From the NCBI GenBank assembly GCA_000611775.1, contig KK106983.1, positions 2,538,808-2,602,807 of the forward strand: a DNA stretch of 64,000 bases. The letters are read 5' to 3'. Shown here piece after piece: positions 34,222 through 49,071 of the stretch; position 1 is the first letter of the stretch; each line of letters begins with the position of its first letter. The position numbers were made by a program, and so were the translations under genes. The DNA is from Umbilicaria muhlenbergii. Taxonomy: Eukaryota; Ascomycota; Lecanoromycetes; Umbilicariales; Umbilicariaceae. Under the pieces are notes generated by a model that ran no database searches, had not been told where the DNA came from, and worked only from the letters and a program-made list of their open reading frames with translations.

Positions 34222-37200
34222 TCCTGACTCCTTTATTTATGACTTATTCACATCAAGATCATTCAATGAGTTTATCACTCAATAGATCACAAGTGAAACT
34301 GAGTTAATACATGATGAATGAAGGTCATCTCATGAGTCAGTTATAATAAACAACAGTGAAGGAATCACACAGAAGAAGATGTAACAACTTATTTAAATTA
34401 ACATTTAAACTGTCATAATTGCAGTCATGATCAATATGTCAGCAGGCTCACAAGGATCATCAGGCTCATCAGATGAAGATAATCTTCTTAATTTTATTAA
34501 TGCAGCAGGTAATGAAATCAAGAGTAATTCATTCTTTAAATTTTAAAATATTAATTACTTTGACCTCAATTCAGACATGAAATCAGTTGAGGTCAAGGAG
34601 AATCATTAAATTTATTATAACATGTTTAACTTTATCAATCACTTATGAGTCAAAGCACTGACAATGAACACAGTTTTATTAAGACAAAACCTGAACTCCT
34701 GCCTGCTAAAAAAGGTGAATACTTAATACACAGAGAAACTCACTCACCTCTTTTATTTAAACTTAAGAAATGACAACAATGATGTAATTAAATGATGTAA
34801 CACTTTTAAAGTCAGATTCAGAGACAGCTTAATAAAGCTCTGACAGCTCTGAAAACTTTACAATACACTGTTTAAGATGTTAAACATCATTGAGATTCAG
34901 CCTTTTATATTCAGTTCATCATTCTACATGAGAAAAATGCTGAAATGATTATAATAAAAACAGCTCAGGTGTTAACTGCTTATGAGCATTTAAATATTAA
35001 ATTACACCTACACTTACCTCACCTCACATTAAACTCTATCATAGTGACCCTTATCAAGGACGTCAATTATCAGAAAGATATTTCATTTAACATGTACATT
35101 AAAGATCAAGAATTTAGTCATGATAATACCTTTAATGATTAATGAGAACATCAGTCAGGCAATTAATAAAATAAGTAATATTTTAATCATTCATCTTAAT
35201 TTTAATTTCAAGAGAACAATTGTTCTTCATTTTTTAATATTAATTATTTTGTTAATAACCCTTTATTTCATAATCCTGAGTGATTCAACAGAGGATATGA
35301 CTGCTATTCAGCATATCAAGATGAAAGAAGTTCTAATAATGCACAGATGCAAGATTAAATCATAATTATATTTTAATTTAAAAAGATACAACAACTGCTC
35401 ATGATCATGAATAAAAATAAAAAATCATTCACTGATGTTGAACAATCACTGAATTAAAACACTGAAAACAAGAACCTTTTCTGATGCTGACAACTTAATC
35501 ATCTTTAAACTTATCATGAAGAGCCTGATGAAGATGAGCAGGCAGCATATCAGAAGTGAGTTGATAAATTTTATAAATAAACTTATCAACAAGACACTGA
35601 GAATGCATACATTTTAAGTTTTAATGAGCATAATGATCAAGACAGTAAAGTTACAGAAGGATTAAAAAATGAATTAAAAAATTTAAATATAAATCATTAT
35701 ACACTCTTCCTTAACTGCTGAAATTGTCATAAGGAGTTTCAGTTAAATAATAAATTGCATAATTATATTCATGAAGGCTGTCTGCTGACTGTTAATCATA
35801 AATTTATTAACAATTCATTCAGTCACTCAACAGTGATGAGTTTAAGCAACTTGAAGTGACATATACAAGAATATGTCTTTCAGGGTTGATGATATGCAAC
35901 TGTGAACATGAGATTTAATGAAAAGCAGGATGTACTCATGAAATTGATGTGCATTAATAGTGACTGCATTATAAGCTTTATTGATTATCAGTTTTTTCAT
36001 GACTTGACCCTGAACAACACTCATAAGATGAAGTGAACAGCATCATTAATCTCAGTCTGCAGCCTTGAAACTGCAACTCATTAAGCAAATAAATATGTCA
36101 CTCTGAATGTTTACCTCTCAAGCAATGATGGCAGAACAGCTCACATCAGTGATGAATTTCACTTAATTAACAATCTTAAAGCAAACATGCTTATTGAGAT
36201 GAATATATTAACAGCAGAGAAGATCACAGTTAAGCTGTGATTAAAGAACTCAATAATTGTGATAAAAAGCTGTCAAAATATCATCATTTTATTACATGTA
36301 ACAACTAAATTTAACGCCTGAACAAATAAAACAGTGACATTTAATGAATACACTGTGATTTCATCACAGGCTTAAATTGCAGTACTCATCATCTTATTTC
36401 ATGAAATTAAACTCCTCAAGAACAAGGACCTCTTATTTAAACTTAATGATATTAACATTGAACTCATGATGTATGCTCACATCATTAATCATGTGATATT
36501 TAAAGTACTGATTTACAATGAGTTTGAAAAGCCTGTGATTCTACCTCAGAAGACTCATCTAAGTCAGATAATAAAATATAAAGCAGATAATTATTACTCA
36601 ACTCATCTGAACATCTTAATGCTTGCTGCCTGAAAAACCTGCTCAAGAGATAATAAGAGCTGAGTACATTGAAGTTTTCAAAGCATTTTAACTTCAGTCA
36701 CAGCATTCAATATAGTCATGAACAGTTTATTCACAGCAAACCCCTCATCTTCATTAAAATTAACAAGGAAGACTCTGCTGCTGAATAAAATCATTATATA
36801 TAATGATGCAAGTACTCTACATTAAATCACTGAGGTTATCAACTAATACCCTCAGCTATAAGAAGATCAAGGCAACATTGTTGATATTTTTAAATCAGAG
36901 TGAATGAACATACTGCTCTTAAACAACTGAAGAGAGCTTTACAAGGCTGAGCAAGTCAAGATATACTCATTAAGAAAGCAGGACAAAGAGTTAATTAATA
37001 AAATATTCAATAAATTACATGCTGAGAATCATTTGAAATGAGTGTTAACTGTCACTTCATTCATGTATCTCTGTTTTGTCATATAAAGAGACACTCAGGA
37101 TGACTATAAAAATAAAGTAATAATTAACATATGAGTCCTGAATAAAATCACAATGTTGAATGTTTACCTCATGCCGTCTCAAGCTGAAATCCTCACAGCA

Positions 37201-37599
37201 GTTCACAGGTCAAGTTATATATTAATAATAAACTGTAACAGCTTCTTTTATTAATGAAGGATAAAATCAGAGACCTGTCATAAGCTTACAGTGTTCTCTC
37301 ACTGAGGTCAGAAAGTATTTAAAATGATTATAATAAATTATTAAAACTTCTCTGCTTATGTTTAAAAAATGATTGACAAAGTCCTTCATGAGCAACATCA
37401 ATTTGTATGAGCATATGTGAATGACATTGTCATATTTTTTATTATTTTAAATGAGCACCTACAACACCTGATAACTTGAGTAATGTATTTAAGATATTAA
37501 CTGAAAGGAACATCTGCCTCTCTCTTAAAAAGTCATTCCTTGATTATTTCTCAGTGAAACTGCTTGATCAGAGAGTTGATACTTTAAAACTGATCACAG
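34222..37599 (+). mobile_element. Gypsy-3, 5' part: gag to RT (broken)
   Basis: The 5' part of a third Gypsy family. A gag-like region starts near 34430 (segments SAGSQGSSGSSDEDNLLNFI) and runs to about 35900. A C-x2-C/H-type region near 35710-35765 may be a nucleic-acid-binding finger. A protease interval follows, about 36100-36500, and RT to 37599, with an AYVNDIVIF active-site region near 37410-37435. It is interrupted at 37600 by the outer Gypsy-2 and resumes in register at 49331. No 5' LTR can be defined between the Gypsy-2c LTR and gag. Many breaks. Confidence 0.8.
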
Positions 37600-37853
37600 T
37601 GTCAGGTTTACACCTGAATGTTAAACTGAACTGAATGATTCAAATGATGTACTGAACTGAATGACTGAACAGGTTAGTGATGATCAGATTGAATAAATTA
37701 ATAATGATTAAATTAATGAGCTTAATGTGCACATAAAGATTTTAATCTTCATGCTTTTTCTTTCTTTTGCTTCTTAGACTAGAATTCTTCTCTGTAGCTA
37801 AATGTCAGCTGTTAAAACACATGCATTAATTCATAATTTGCATAATCTTGACA
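37600..37853 (+). repeat. Gypsy-2a 5' LTR
   Basis: 254 bp, tgtcaggtttacacc to aatcttgaca. Same length as its partner 49072-49325 and different from the 231-bp inner pair, which confirms the pairing. Confidence 0.94.
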
Positions 37854-37913
37854 TTACTTTAATCTCTTTTTTTATCTCCTGCTGTCAGGCATCCTGAATG
37901 AAGTCTGAATTAA

Positions 37914-37955
37914 ATTGAAATCAAATCAGAATCAGAATCAGAATCAGAATTAAAA
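37914..37955. repeat. aatcag hexamer repeat in Gypsy-2 leader
   Basis: Tandem aatcag units in the leader between the 5' LTR and gag. The homologous leader of the inner copy (40375-40447) has a longer array, so the leader is length-variable. Confidence 0.85.
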
Positions 37956-40079
37956 ATTAATCATGATGATCAAAGAAACTGATAATGTATTTTACTTATA
38001 AATTAAAGAGTCTTTGTTGACTTCTGTAAATGATGAACAATTCATCTTGAATGAAAACCTGATCAATCAGATTCTGACAGCTCTGACTGCAGAGACCTTA
38101 ATTAATCTCTTATAAGAATATTCCTCTGAAGTAATAACTGCTCTCTGACAATTGATCATCAATCATGAGCAGTCTTTGAATGAAATTGACATTATTATAA
38201 AGGCTCATAAAGAACTACAAGTAAATTATAAAAGAATGAAGGATAAAAACAAGAAACTGAAGAAAAAAGTTATTAAATAAGTTGATGTGATAACATATCT
38301 TAAATGAAGAATCACAGTTACCTCTATAAGCACCCTCTGACCTGATTTTCCTCAACTCACAGTTGAAGAATCATCAAGATTATTAAAGCTTCTTGATTCA
38401 CTGATGTTCTCTGATGACTGTTCAAAATATGATGAATGAGTAATGAAGATCAGAAACTACTTATTAACAATGAATGAATAATACCTCACTGAACAGATGA
38501 AAATAACATATATGAAAACAAGAGTTGAGGGTGACTCTGTTAAGCACATAAAGCCTTGAATGAATTCAGCATTCTGAACAGCATATTTAAATATTAATGA
38601 ACTGCTGAAACACTTGACCTGAATCTATGAAGACTCAGATTGAAAATGTACTGTCATTGATGAATTTCATAAGTTTTATTAAGAATTCAAAGACTTCTCA
38701 TCCTTCTGAGCTGATTTTCAGTGATATGTTACTGAACTGAATGAGTTCTTTGATTCATACTGAATAAGAGAACTTCTGAACAAGGTGAACAATGTCATTC
38801 AATGATAATTAAATACTGATGATGACAGACCTGAAGACCTTTATAAACTCATTAAGTGCTGTCAATGAATCAATCAGACTTTATGACTGCTTGATGCAAA
38901 GAAGATTATTAAATTGAATTAAACACTCTTCTCTGCAAGTTAAACTCATACAAGGACTGAATATTCTATTAAGATTTTAAAATTAATTACTTGAACAATC
39001 ACTGAGTCAGTTCCCTAAATACTGAACTAAATGTCACACTCAGACGCTGTCAAAGAACAACAGATGAAAAAAGAATGTTATTTTAAATACAATGAACAAA
39101 GACACCTTGCTTTAAACTGTTTAAACAAGCATAAAAAGAAAGAGACTTCAGCATTAAGACATGTGCAATGAATCATATTCAACTTCAACTCTGATTTTAA
39201 ATTAAATTCAGGAAAAGGCGTTCCTCTATTAAAGTCATGATAAAGATCAATGATAATCCCCTTGTGATATCAACATTAATGATTAATGAAGATATTCTGT
39301 TCACTTAAACACTGTTCAAAGTGAATTGCAAGCTCACTTTGAATGAGGTCAAGTTATAAGTCAAAGCTTTACTTAATACTGAGTTAATTGAATATGCATT
39401 CATTAATGTTAACCTGGCAAAGACTCTGATTGAATGATCTGAAATTAAAGCAGTATCATTGCCAAAGCCCTGAACTTTACATGATTTTCAGAAGAAGACA
39501 GTGAGATAAGTTATACACATGATTTATTCAATTATGAAGGTTTGCAGTCATTCTCAGTGACTCACTCTCATGATGATTGTAGACATGAAAGATCTCAGCA
39601 TTATATTAAGACTCTCTTGAATGAATCACATCTGAATTTTAATCAACTCTGTGAATCAGGTAGTAATTTTCTCACTGATTAAATAAACTGAACTGAACAA
39701 CTGAATGAACAAATGAACTGAACTGAAGAACTGAACACTGAATGAATAAACTAAATGAATAAACTGAAAATCAAACAACTGAATGCTGAATGAATGAACA
39801 AATCAAATGATTGAACCTGAATCACTGAAAACTTATCAGATTTTGAAGAAATTCATCACAAAAGCAGATCCTGAATCAGCTTTCACATTAAAGAGTAATA
39901 ACCCCTCACATGCAGTTAATATTAAAATGATTGACATGACACTGTTCACATTGAATATGAAGGAAGGTAATGAAATCTTTATTATCTTAATTTAACAGAT
40001 TGAGGAAGCATTGAACTTTGAACTGAAGTTAAATGAATTAAATATTAAGATGATTCTCTCTTCTGAATATCATAACCTG

Positions 40080-40310
40080 TGTCAAGTTTACACCTGAATG
40101 TTAAACTGAACTGAATGATTCAAATGATATACTGAATCAATTAGACTGAACAGGTTAGTAGTGATTAAATTAATGAGTTTAATGTGCACATAAAGATTTT
40201 AATCTTCATGCTCTTTCTTCCTTTTGCTTCTTAGACTAAAATTCTTCTCTGTAGCTAAATGTCAGCTGTTAAAACACATGCATTAATTCATAATTTGCAT
40301 AATTTTAACA
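40080..40310 (+). repeat. Gypsy-2b 5' LTR
   Basis: 231 bp, tgtcaagtttacacc to aattttaaca. Collinear with 45719-45949. Preceded by target duplication acctg. Confidence 0.94.
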
Positions 40311-40506
40311 TTATTTTAATCTCTTCTTTTATCTCTTGCTGTGAGGCATCCTGAATAAATTCTGAATCAAATTGAAATTGAATCAAAATCAGAATCAGAA
40401 TCAGAATCAGAATTAAAATTAAAATCAAAATCAGAATCAGAATTAAAACTCAGTCATGATGATTAAAGAAACTGATAATAAAGTTTACTCATGAATTAAA
40501 GAGTCT

Positions 40507-40800
40507 TTGTTGACTTCTGCAAATGATGAACAATTCACTTTGAATGAAAACCTGATCAATCAGATTCTGATCATCTTAATTGCAGAGACCTTGATTAATC
40601 TCTTACAAGAACACTCCTCTGAAGCAATGATTACTCTTCAACAACTGATCATCAATCATAAGCAGTCTCTGAATGAAATTGACATTATTATAAAAGCACA
40701 TGAAGAACTACAAGCAGACTATGAAAGAATGAAGGATAAGAACAAGAAATTGAAGAAAAAAGTCATTGAACAAGTTGATGTGATCACATACTTTGAATAA
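40507..40800 (+). pseudogene. Gypsy-2b gag N-terminal segment (fossil)
   Basis: A readable 97-codon stretch of gag. It is Leu/Ile-rich, then ends in a strongly heptad-like, charged segment (ADYERMKDKNKKLKKKVIEQ) that looks like a coiled coil preceding the capsid part. The homologous region in Gypsy-2a is at 38030-38300. Only this segment is described; the gag as a whole is broken. Confidence 0.75.
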
Positions 40801-42164
40801 AAAATCACAGTTACAAGCACCCTCTGACCTGATTTCTCTTAACTCACAGTTAAAGAATCATTTAAATTATCAAAGCTCCTCAATTCACTGATGTTCTTCA
40901 GTGATCATTCAAAATATGATGAATGAGTAATGAAGATTAAAAACTACTTATTAGCAATAAATAAATAATACCTCACTGAGCAGATAAAAATAACATATGT
41001 GAAAATAAAAGTTGAAGATGACTCTGTTAAACACATAAGACCTTGAATGAATTCAGCATCTTAAACAACTTATTTAAACATTAATAAACTGCTAAAACAT
41101 TTGACCTGAATTTACAGAGACTCAGATTGAAAATGTACTGTTATTGATGAATTTTATAAGTTTTATTAAGAATTCAAAGACTTCTCATCCTTCTGAACTG
41201 ATTTTCAGTGATATGTTACTGAATTAAATGAGTTTTTTAATTTATACTGAATAAGAGAACTTCTGAACAAGGTGAACAACATCATTCAATAATAATTAAA
41301 CATTAATGATGACAGACCTGAAGATCTTTATGAACTCATTAAGTGCTGTCAGTGAATCAATCAGACTTTATAACTGCTTGATGCAAAAAAAATCATTAAA
41401 CTGAATCAGACACCCCCCTTCACAAGTTAAACTCATATAAGGACTGAACATTTTATTGAAATCTTAAAATCAACTACTTAAATGATCACTGAGTCAGTTC
41501 CCTAAACACTGAACTGAACATCACACTCAGACACTGTCAAAGAACAACAGATGAAAAAAGAATGATGCTTTAAATGCAATGAACAAAAACACCTTGCCTT
41601 AAACTGTTTAAACAAGGACAAGAAGAAAGAGACTTCAGCATTAAAACATGTACAATGAATCTTATTCAACTTTGACTTTGATTTTGAATTAAATTCAGGA
41701 AAAGGCGTTCTCCTATTAAAGTCATGATAAAGATCAATGATAATTCTCTTGTGATATTAATGTTAATGATTAATGAAGACATTCTGTTCACCTGAACATT
41801 ATTCAAAGTGAATTGCAAGCTCACTCTGAATGAGATTAAGTTATGAGTCAAGACTCTACTTGACACTGAGTCAATTGAATATGCATTCATTAATACTAAC
41901 TTGACAAAGACTCTGATTGAATGATCTGAAATTAAGACAGTATCATTGTCAAAGCTCTGAACTTTATATGATTTTCAGAAAAAGACAGTGAGATGAGTTA
42001 CACATGTGATTTATTCAATTATGAAGGTCTGCAGTCATTCTCAGTGACTCACTCTCATGATGATTGTAAACATGAAAGATCTCAGCATTATATTAAGACT
42101 CTCTTAAATGAATCACACTTGAATTTTAATCAACCCTGTGAACCAGGTAGTAATTTTCCCACTG

Positions 42165-42320
42165 ACTGAATGAACTGAACTGAATGAATGAACTGAACTG
42201 AACAACTGAATGAACAAATGAACTGAACTGAAGAACTGAACACTGAATGAATAAACTGAATGAATGAACTGAAAATCAAACAACTGAATGCTGAATGAAT
42301 GAACAAATCAAATGATTGAA
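42165..42320. repeat. Degenerate ctgaatgaa-type repeat in Gypsy-2b
   Basis: About 155 bp of imperfect ctgaatgaa/ctgaactgaa units between protease and RT, longer than in Gypsy-2c (30336-30430) and comparable with Gypsy-2a (39680-39815). Confidence 0.82.
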
Positions 42321-45300
42321 CCTGAATCACTGAAAACTTATCAGATCTTGAAGAAATTTATCATAAAAGCAGATCTTGAATCAGCCTCTGCATCAAAAAG
42401 TAATAACCCCTCACATGCAGTTAATATCAAGATGATTGATGCAGCACTGTTCACATTGAATATGAAGAAAGGCAATGAAATCTTTGTTATCTTTATTTAA
42501 CAGATTGAGAAAGTATTGAACCTTGAATTAAAGTCAAGTGAATTGAATATCAAGGTGATTTTCCCTTCTGAATATTATGACTTGATTGATATCTTTTTTA
42601 AAAAGGCTGCAAATGAACTCCTTTCACATCAACTCTATGATCACAAGATTGTTTTAAAGGATGAGTAAAAGCTAAAATACACACTCCTCTACAACATGTC
42701 ACATAAAGAACTGATAGTGGTGAAGAATTATATAAAAGATAACTTGCAAAAGAGTTTTTATTGAAGTCAGTCAATCATCAGTAGCCTCATCAATTCTGTT
42801 TATATGAAAGAAAGATGAGTTTTTATAACTGTGCATCAACTACTGAAAGCTGAATTCAATTATGAAGAAAGACTGATACTCATTATCTTTAATTGAGGAA
42901 ACCCTCACTCAGATTTTAAAGATAAAATACTTCATCAAGATTAATATACAACAGGCATTTCACTGCATATGAATAAATTCAGAATCTGAAGATCTGACAA
43001 CTTTTCAAACAAGGCATGATTTTTACAAATATAAGGTCTTGCCTTTTAAACTCATTAATGAATCAGTCACCTTTCAGCACTTTATCAATGATGTATTATT
43101 TAATTTATTGAACACATATTATACAACATATTTAAATGATATCCTGATCTATTCAAAGTTCTTGTTTGAACATTAAACTCATGTTCAAACTGTTCTAGAA
43201 TGACTGAAAAAGGCAAATTTACAAACTGAAATCAAGAAGTGTGAATTTCACAAGACTGAAACTTAATACTTAAAACTGATCATAAAACATCATGATATCT
43301 GAGTAAACTCTGAAAAGATCATGATTATAAAGACTTGAGAAGTGCTCATTAATTTAAAACAGCTGCAAGCATTCTTAAGTTTTTGTAACTTTTACTGATG
43401 ATTCATAAAGGAGTATTTCAAAATCACAAAGCCTTTAATCAGACTGACAGGCAAGAACATACTCTTTAATATGTAAATTGAACAATGTCTTCAAGCCTTT
43501 AATGAATTAAAGAACTGATTGATTAACATGCTGATATTACAACACTTTGATTGAACTTGAACATGTTATCTTAAATGTAATTCATCTGATCTGATATTCA
43601 CAGGAGTATTATCTCAGAAAGATGATTAAAAATTAATGCATTCAATGACATTTTTCTCTAAGAAACTCATATCAGCTGAATGCAATTATGAAATCTATGA
43701 CAAGGAATTGTTGACTATCATTTAAAGTTTAAAAGAATGACGCGCTGAATTAGCAAGAATAAAGGATTTAATTTAAATTCTAACAGATCATAAAGTCCTG
43801 AAGTACTTTATAATAATCAAGAAATTGACTCATAGACAAGTTAAATGAGCTGAATTCCTCTCACAATTCAACTTTGTGATTACATATCAAACAGGCAGGG
43901 AAAATGAAAAGGTGAATGCACTCATTAAATGCTCAAGTAATCAGCTAAAGAAGAATGAGGATGATGAGTGATTATGATATTAATCTTAAATCATGCTACT
44001 GAGCTGCTGCTTAAACTCACATATTATTATTAAACAAAAAGAAAAAGTTCCTCAGCTTTTAAAATCAACTGAACAAGCTCTGAATGAATCAACTCTGAAT
44101 GAATCAACTGAACAGGCCTCAAATGAAACTTTAAATGAGTTGATTACCTGTTATGTGAAAGCAGATAATTTCTGCCAGAAAGTCATAAATCTACTACAAA
44201 TTAAAGCAAGACATTTAATCAAAATCTCTCTCAATGATTATACTGAAGATGCAAGTGATCAGTTACTGTATCAAGAACATATATGAATCTCAGAAGTTAA
44301 TAATGATTTAAATAAAAATGAACTATAACTTTAACTAATTCAAGAAGCACATGAACAACCAGCTGCAGAATATATTGAACATTGAAAGACATTAAAAATA
44401 CTTGCACAATCCTGCTATTGACTCTGAATGAATTGAACAGTTAATCATTTTGTTTGAAATTGTCACATCTGCTGCTGAACAAAGAACATAAATGAGCAGT
44501 ATCAAGAAGCCCTGAAATCACTCTTAATTTTAAATCATTCATGACAAGATATTTCACTTGACTTGATTATCAAATTACTTGAAAGTGAAGGGTTTAACAC
44601 AATTCTGATAATCATTTGCAGATTGATCAAGGAGAGACATTATATTCTTTATTTAACAGATAAGAATGAGGGAACATTAACTGAATATATTTTTAAACTC
44701 TTGCTTCAAAATATGTGAAGATTTCATGATTTATTACAGACAATTACATCAGATTATGAGTCACAATTTATCACAATACTGTGAAAACACCTCTGTGAAT
44801 GACTTTAAATCAGATTGAAACCTTCAATCACTTTTCATTCAGAGACAGACGGGCAGTCTGAAAATGTGAATGTGAATGTTAAACACTATCTTAAAGTATT
44901 CATGAATTATCAGCAAGATGACTGAATTAAATGACTGCTAATGATTGAGTTTACAGCCAATAATGCAGATTCTAACTTCATCAAAGTTTCATCATTCTTT
45001 GTAAATAAAGAATATCACTCCTGAATGAGCTTTAACCTTGAATGATTAATCACCTCACTGCTGACAAGAGAATGAATTCTGAAGGAAAAAGCTGATTTCA
45101 TAACAAATCATATGAAGGTTCTACATGTGATATTACAAGAGAATATGACAGCAGTACAACTTCAGCAGAAAGACTTCATAAACAGAATTTAAACATTAAT
45201 CTCAGCATATAAAGTGAGAGACCTGATATGATTGTCAATGAAGAATATTCAAACAACTCACTTGTTTAAAAAGTTGAATCACAAGAATGAAAGACCTTTT

Positions 45301-45718
45301 CAAATCAAGAAGAAAATATTAACTTAAACATATAAACTTGAACTGCTTGAATCAATGAAAATACACTTTATATTTCACATGTTTTTATTATAATTCACTG
45401 TGAATGATCCTTTGCCTGAACAAATTAAGTTATCACCGTCATCAGTAATAACTGAACAGGCTGAACTGAAATGAAAAGTTAAACAAATTAATGATAATCA
45501 TTGATGAAAAAACAGATTACAGTATAAAGTGATGTAAAAAAAATACTCACCTGACAAGACCTGATATAATGTTAAGGAATTCAAACACTCACCTGAATTA
45601 AAAGAGATGTTTCATGAAAGGTACTCAAATAAGTCAGCTGAGTTACTGAACACATTAATGACAAAGCAGAAAAGTAAATGATCAGCTCATGAAGCTCATT
45701 AAATAAAGAAGAGAGTAG

Positions 45719-45949
45719 TGTCAGGTTTACACTTAAATGTTGAATTGAACTGAATGATCTGAATGATGTACTGAACTGATTAAACTGAACAGGTTAGTAG
45801 TGATTAAATTAATGAATTTAACATGCATATAAAAACTTTAATCTTCATGCTTTTTCTTTCTTTTGCTTCTTAAACTAGAATTCTTCTCTGTAGTTAAATG
45901 TCAATCATTAAAATACATGCATTTATTCATAATCTGCATAATCCTGACA
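45719..45949 (+). repeat. Gypsy-2b 3' LTR
   Basis: 231 bp, tgtcaggtttacac to aatcctgaca, followed by acctg. Host element Gypsy-2a resumes at 45950 with no loss of sequence. Confidence 0.94.
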
Positions 45950-48900
45950 ACCTGATTGATGTCTTTTCTAAAAAGACTGCAAATGAACTCCCTCTGCATT
46001 AACTTTATGATCACAAGATTGTCTTAAAGAATAAGTAAAAGTTAAGATACACATCTCTTTACAACATGTCACATGAAGAACTGATAGTGATGAAGAATTA
46101 CATAAAAGATAACTTGCAAAAGAGTTTCATTGAAGTTAATTAATCATCAGTAGCCTCATTGATTCTGTTTATATGAAAGAAAAATGAGTCTTTATGATTG
46201 TGCATCAACTACTGAAAGCTGAATTCAATTATGAAAAAAGACTGATACTCATTGTCTTTAATTAAGAAAACCCTGACTCAGACTTTAAAAACAAAATACT
46301 TCATCAAGATTAATATACAACAGGCATTTCACTGCATATGAATGAATCCTGAATCTGAAGACCTGATAATATTTTGAACAAGGCATGATTCTTACAAATA
46401 TAAGATCTTGCCTTTCAGACTCACTAACAAATCAGTCACTTTTCAGCACTTTATTAATGATATACTATTCAACTTATTGAACACATATTGTATAACATAT
46501 TTGAATGATATCCTAATCTATTCAGAGTCTTTATCTGAATATTAAACTCATATCTGAACTATTCTAGAACAACTGAGAAAGGCAAATTTACAGACTGAAA
46601 TCAAGAAATATGAATTTCACAAGATTAAAACTTAATATTTAAAACTGATCATAAGATGTCATAACATCTGAGTGAACTTTAAAAAGATCACAGTCATTAA
46701 GACTTAAAAGGTATCAATTAATTTAAAACAGCTGCAAGCATTTTTAAATTTTTGTAACTTCTACTGATGATTTATAAAGGGATATTCTAAAATCATAAAG
46801 CTTTTAATCAGACTGACAGGCAAGAACATATTCTTTAATATGTAAACTGAATAATGTCTTCAAGCTTTCAAGGAACTGAAGAATTGATTGACATAAATAT
46901 TAATACTGAGATACTTTAACTGAATTTGAACATGTTACCTTGAATGTGACTCCTCAGATCTGATGTCAGCGGGTGTTTTATCTTAAAAAGATAATCAAGG
47001 ACTACTGCATCCTGTAATATTCTTTTCAAAGAAACTTATATCAGCTGAATGCAATTACAAGATTTATGATAAAGAATTATTGATTATCATTTGAAGTTTA
47101 AAGGAATAATGTGCTGAATTAACAGGAACAGAGGATTTGATTTAAATTTTAATAAATTATAAAGCCCTGAAGTACTTTATAATAATCAAGAAACTGACTC
47201 ACAGACAAGTCAGATGAGCTGAATTCCTCTCATAATTCAACTTTATGATTATATACTGAACAGGCAAGGAAAATGAAAAGGTGAACACACTTATTAAACA
47301 CTCAAATGATTGACTAAAGAAGAATGAAAATGATGAATGATTATGATATTAATCTTAAATCATGCTACTGAGCTGCTGCTTAAACTCATGCATTATTATT
47401 AAACAAAAGGAAAAAGCTTCTTATCTTTTAAAATTAATCAAACAGATCTTGAATGAATCAGTTGAACAAATTTTAAATAAAACTTTAAATGAGTTGATTA
47501 CTTGTTATGTGAAAGCAGATAATTTCTGACAAGAAATTTTAAGCTTATTATGAGTCAGGGCAAGACATTCAACAAAAATCTCTCTCAATAACTGCACTGA
47601 AGACACAGGCTGACTGCTTTATTAAAAACAGGTATGAGTCTCAAGAGTTAATAATAATTTAAATAAGAATAAATTATGACTCTGACTGATTCAAGAAGCA
47701 CATGAACAACCAGTCACAGAACATATACAACATCAAAAGACATTAAAAATACTTGCATGATTCTACTATTGACCCTGAATGAATTAAACAGTCAGTCATT
47801 TTGTTTGAAACTGTCACATCTGTCACTGAACAAAGAACATGAATGAGCAGTATCAAGAAGCCCTGAAATCACTTTCAATTTTAAATCATTCATGACAAGA
47901 TATTTCACTCAACTTGATTATCAAGTTACTTGAAAGTGAAAGATTCAACACAATTCTGACAATCATTTACAGACTGATCAAGAAGAGATATTATATCTCT
48001 TATTCAACAGATAAGAATGAAGGAACATCAACTGAATACATTATTAAACTCTTACTCTGAAATGTGTGAAGATTTCATGAATTACCACAGACAATTACAT
48101 CAGACTGAGGATCACAATTTATAACATTACTTTGAGAATACCTGTGTAAATGACTTTGAATCAGATTAAAACCTTCAACTGCTTTTCATCCTGAGACAGA
48201 CAGGCAGTCTGAAAATGTGAATGTGAATGTTAAATAATATCTTAAAGCATTTGTGAACTATCAGCAAGATAATTAAGCAAAATGACTGTTAATGATTAAG
48301 TTTACAGCCAATAATGCAGATTCTGACTTCATCAAAGTTTCATCATTCTTTGTGAATAAGAAATATCACCTCTGAATGAGTTTTAACTTTGAATGATTGA
48401 TCACTTCACCTCACTGACAAGAGAATGAATTCTGAAGGAAAAGGCTGATTTCATAACAAATCACATGAAAGTTTTACATATGATGTTACAAGAAAACATG
48501 ACAGCAGCATAACTTCAACAAGAAGACTTCATAAACAGAACTTAAATATTAATCTCAGCATATCAAGTGAGAGACCTGATATGATTGTCAACAAAAAACA
48601 TTCAAACAACTCACTTATTTAAAAAGTTGAATCACAAGAATGAAGGACCCTTTTGAATCAAGAAGAAAGTATCAACTTAAACATATAAACTTAAACTGCC
48701 TGAGTTAATGAAAATACACCCTGTATTTCACATCTTTTTATTATGATTCACTGTGAATGATTTTTTATTTAAGTAAATTGAGTCATCACTGTCACCTGTA
48801 ATAACTGAACAGGCTGAACTGAAATGAGAAGTTGAACAAATTAATGACAACTGTTGATGAAGAAACAGATTACAATATAAAGTGACATGAAAAAAATATT

Positions 48901-49071
48901 CACCTGACAAGATTTAATACAACATTAACAGATTTGAACACTCACCTGAACTGAAAGATGCATTTCATGAGAAGTACTTAAACAAGCTGACTGAGTCACT
49001 GAATACATCAATGACAAGGCAGAAAAGTAAATGATCAGCTCATGAAGCTCATTAAATGAAGAAGGTGATAA

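Larger units (their letters stand above)
40080..45949 (+). mobile_element. Gypsy-2b (inner), full-length, inserted in Gypsy-2a
   Basis: A 5870-bp Gypsy-2 inserted in the RT start of Gypsy-2a. LTRs 40080-40310 and 45719-45949 (231 bp each), target duplication acctg (40075-40079, 45950-45954). Parts: leader with aatcag repeats, gag about 40460-41640 with zinc knuckle near 41570-41612 (C-x2-C-x4-H-x4-C), protease about 41700-41960, RT about 42560-43210, RNase H about 43360-43960, repeat linker about 44075-44135, integrase about 44460-45160, chromodomain about 45440-45600, polypurine tract aaataaagaagagagtag. LTR differences are numerous, but I see about one transversion. Dead, many breaks. It is younger than its host element by nesting. 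Confidence 0.95.

Noticed and set aside
42130-42330. A minus-strand open frame rich in Ser, Phe and His
   Set aside because: It is the complement of the degenerate ctgaatgaa repeat array of Gypsy-2b, with repeat-driven composition.
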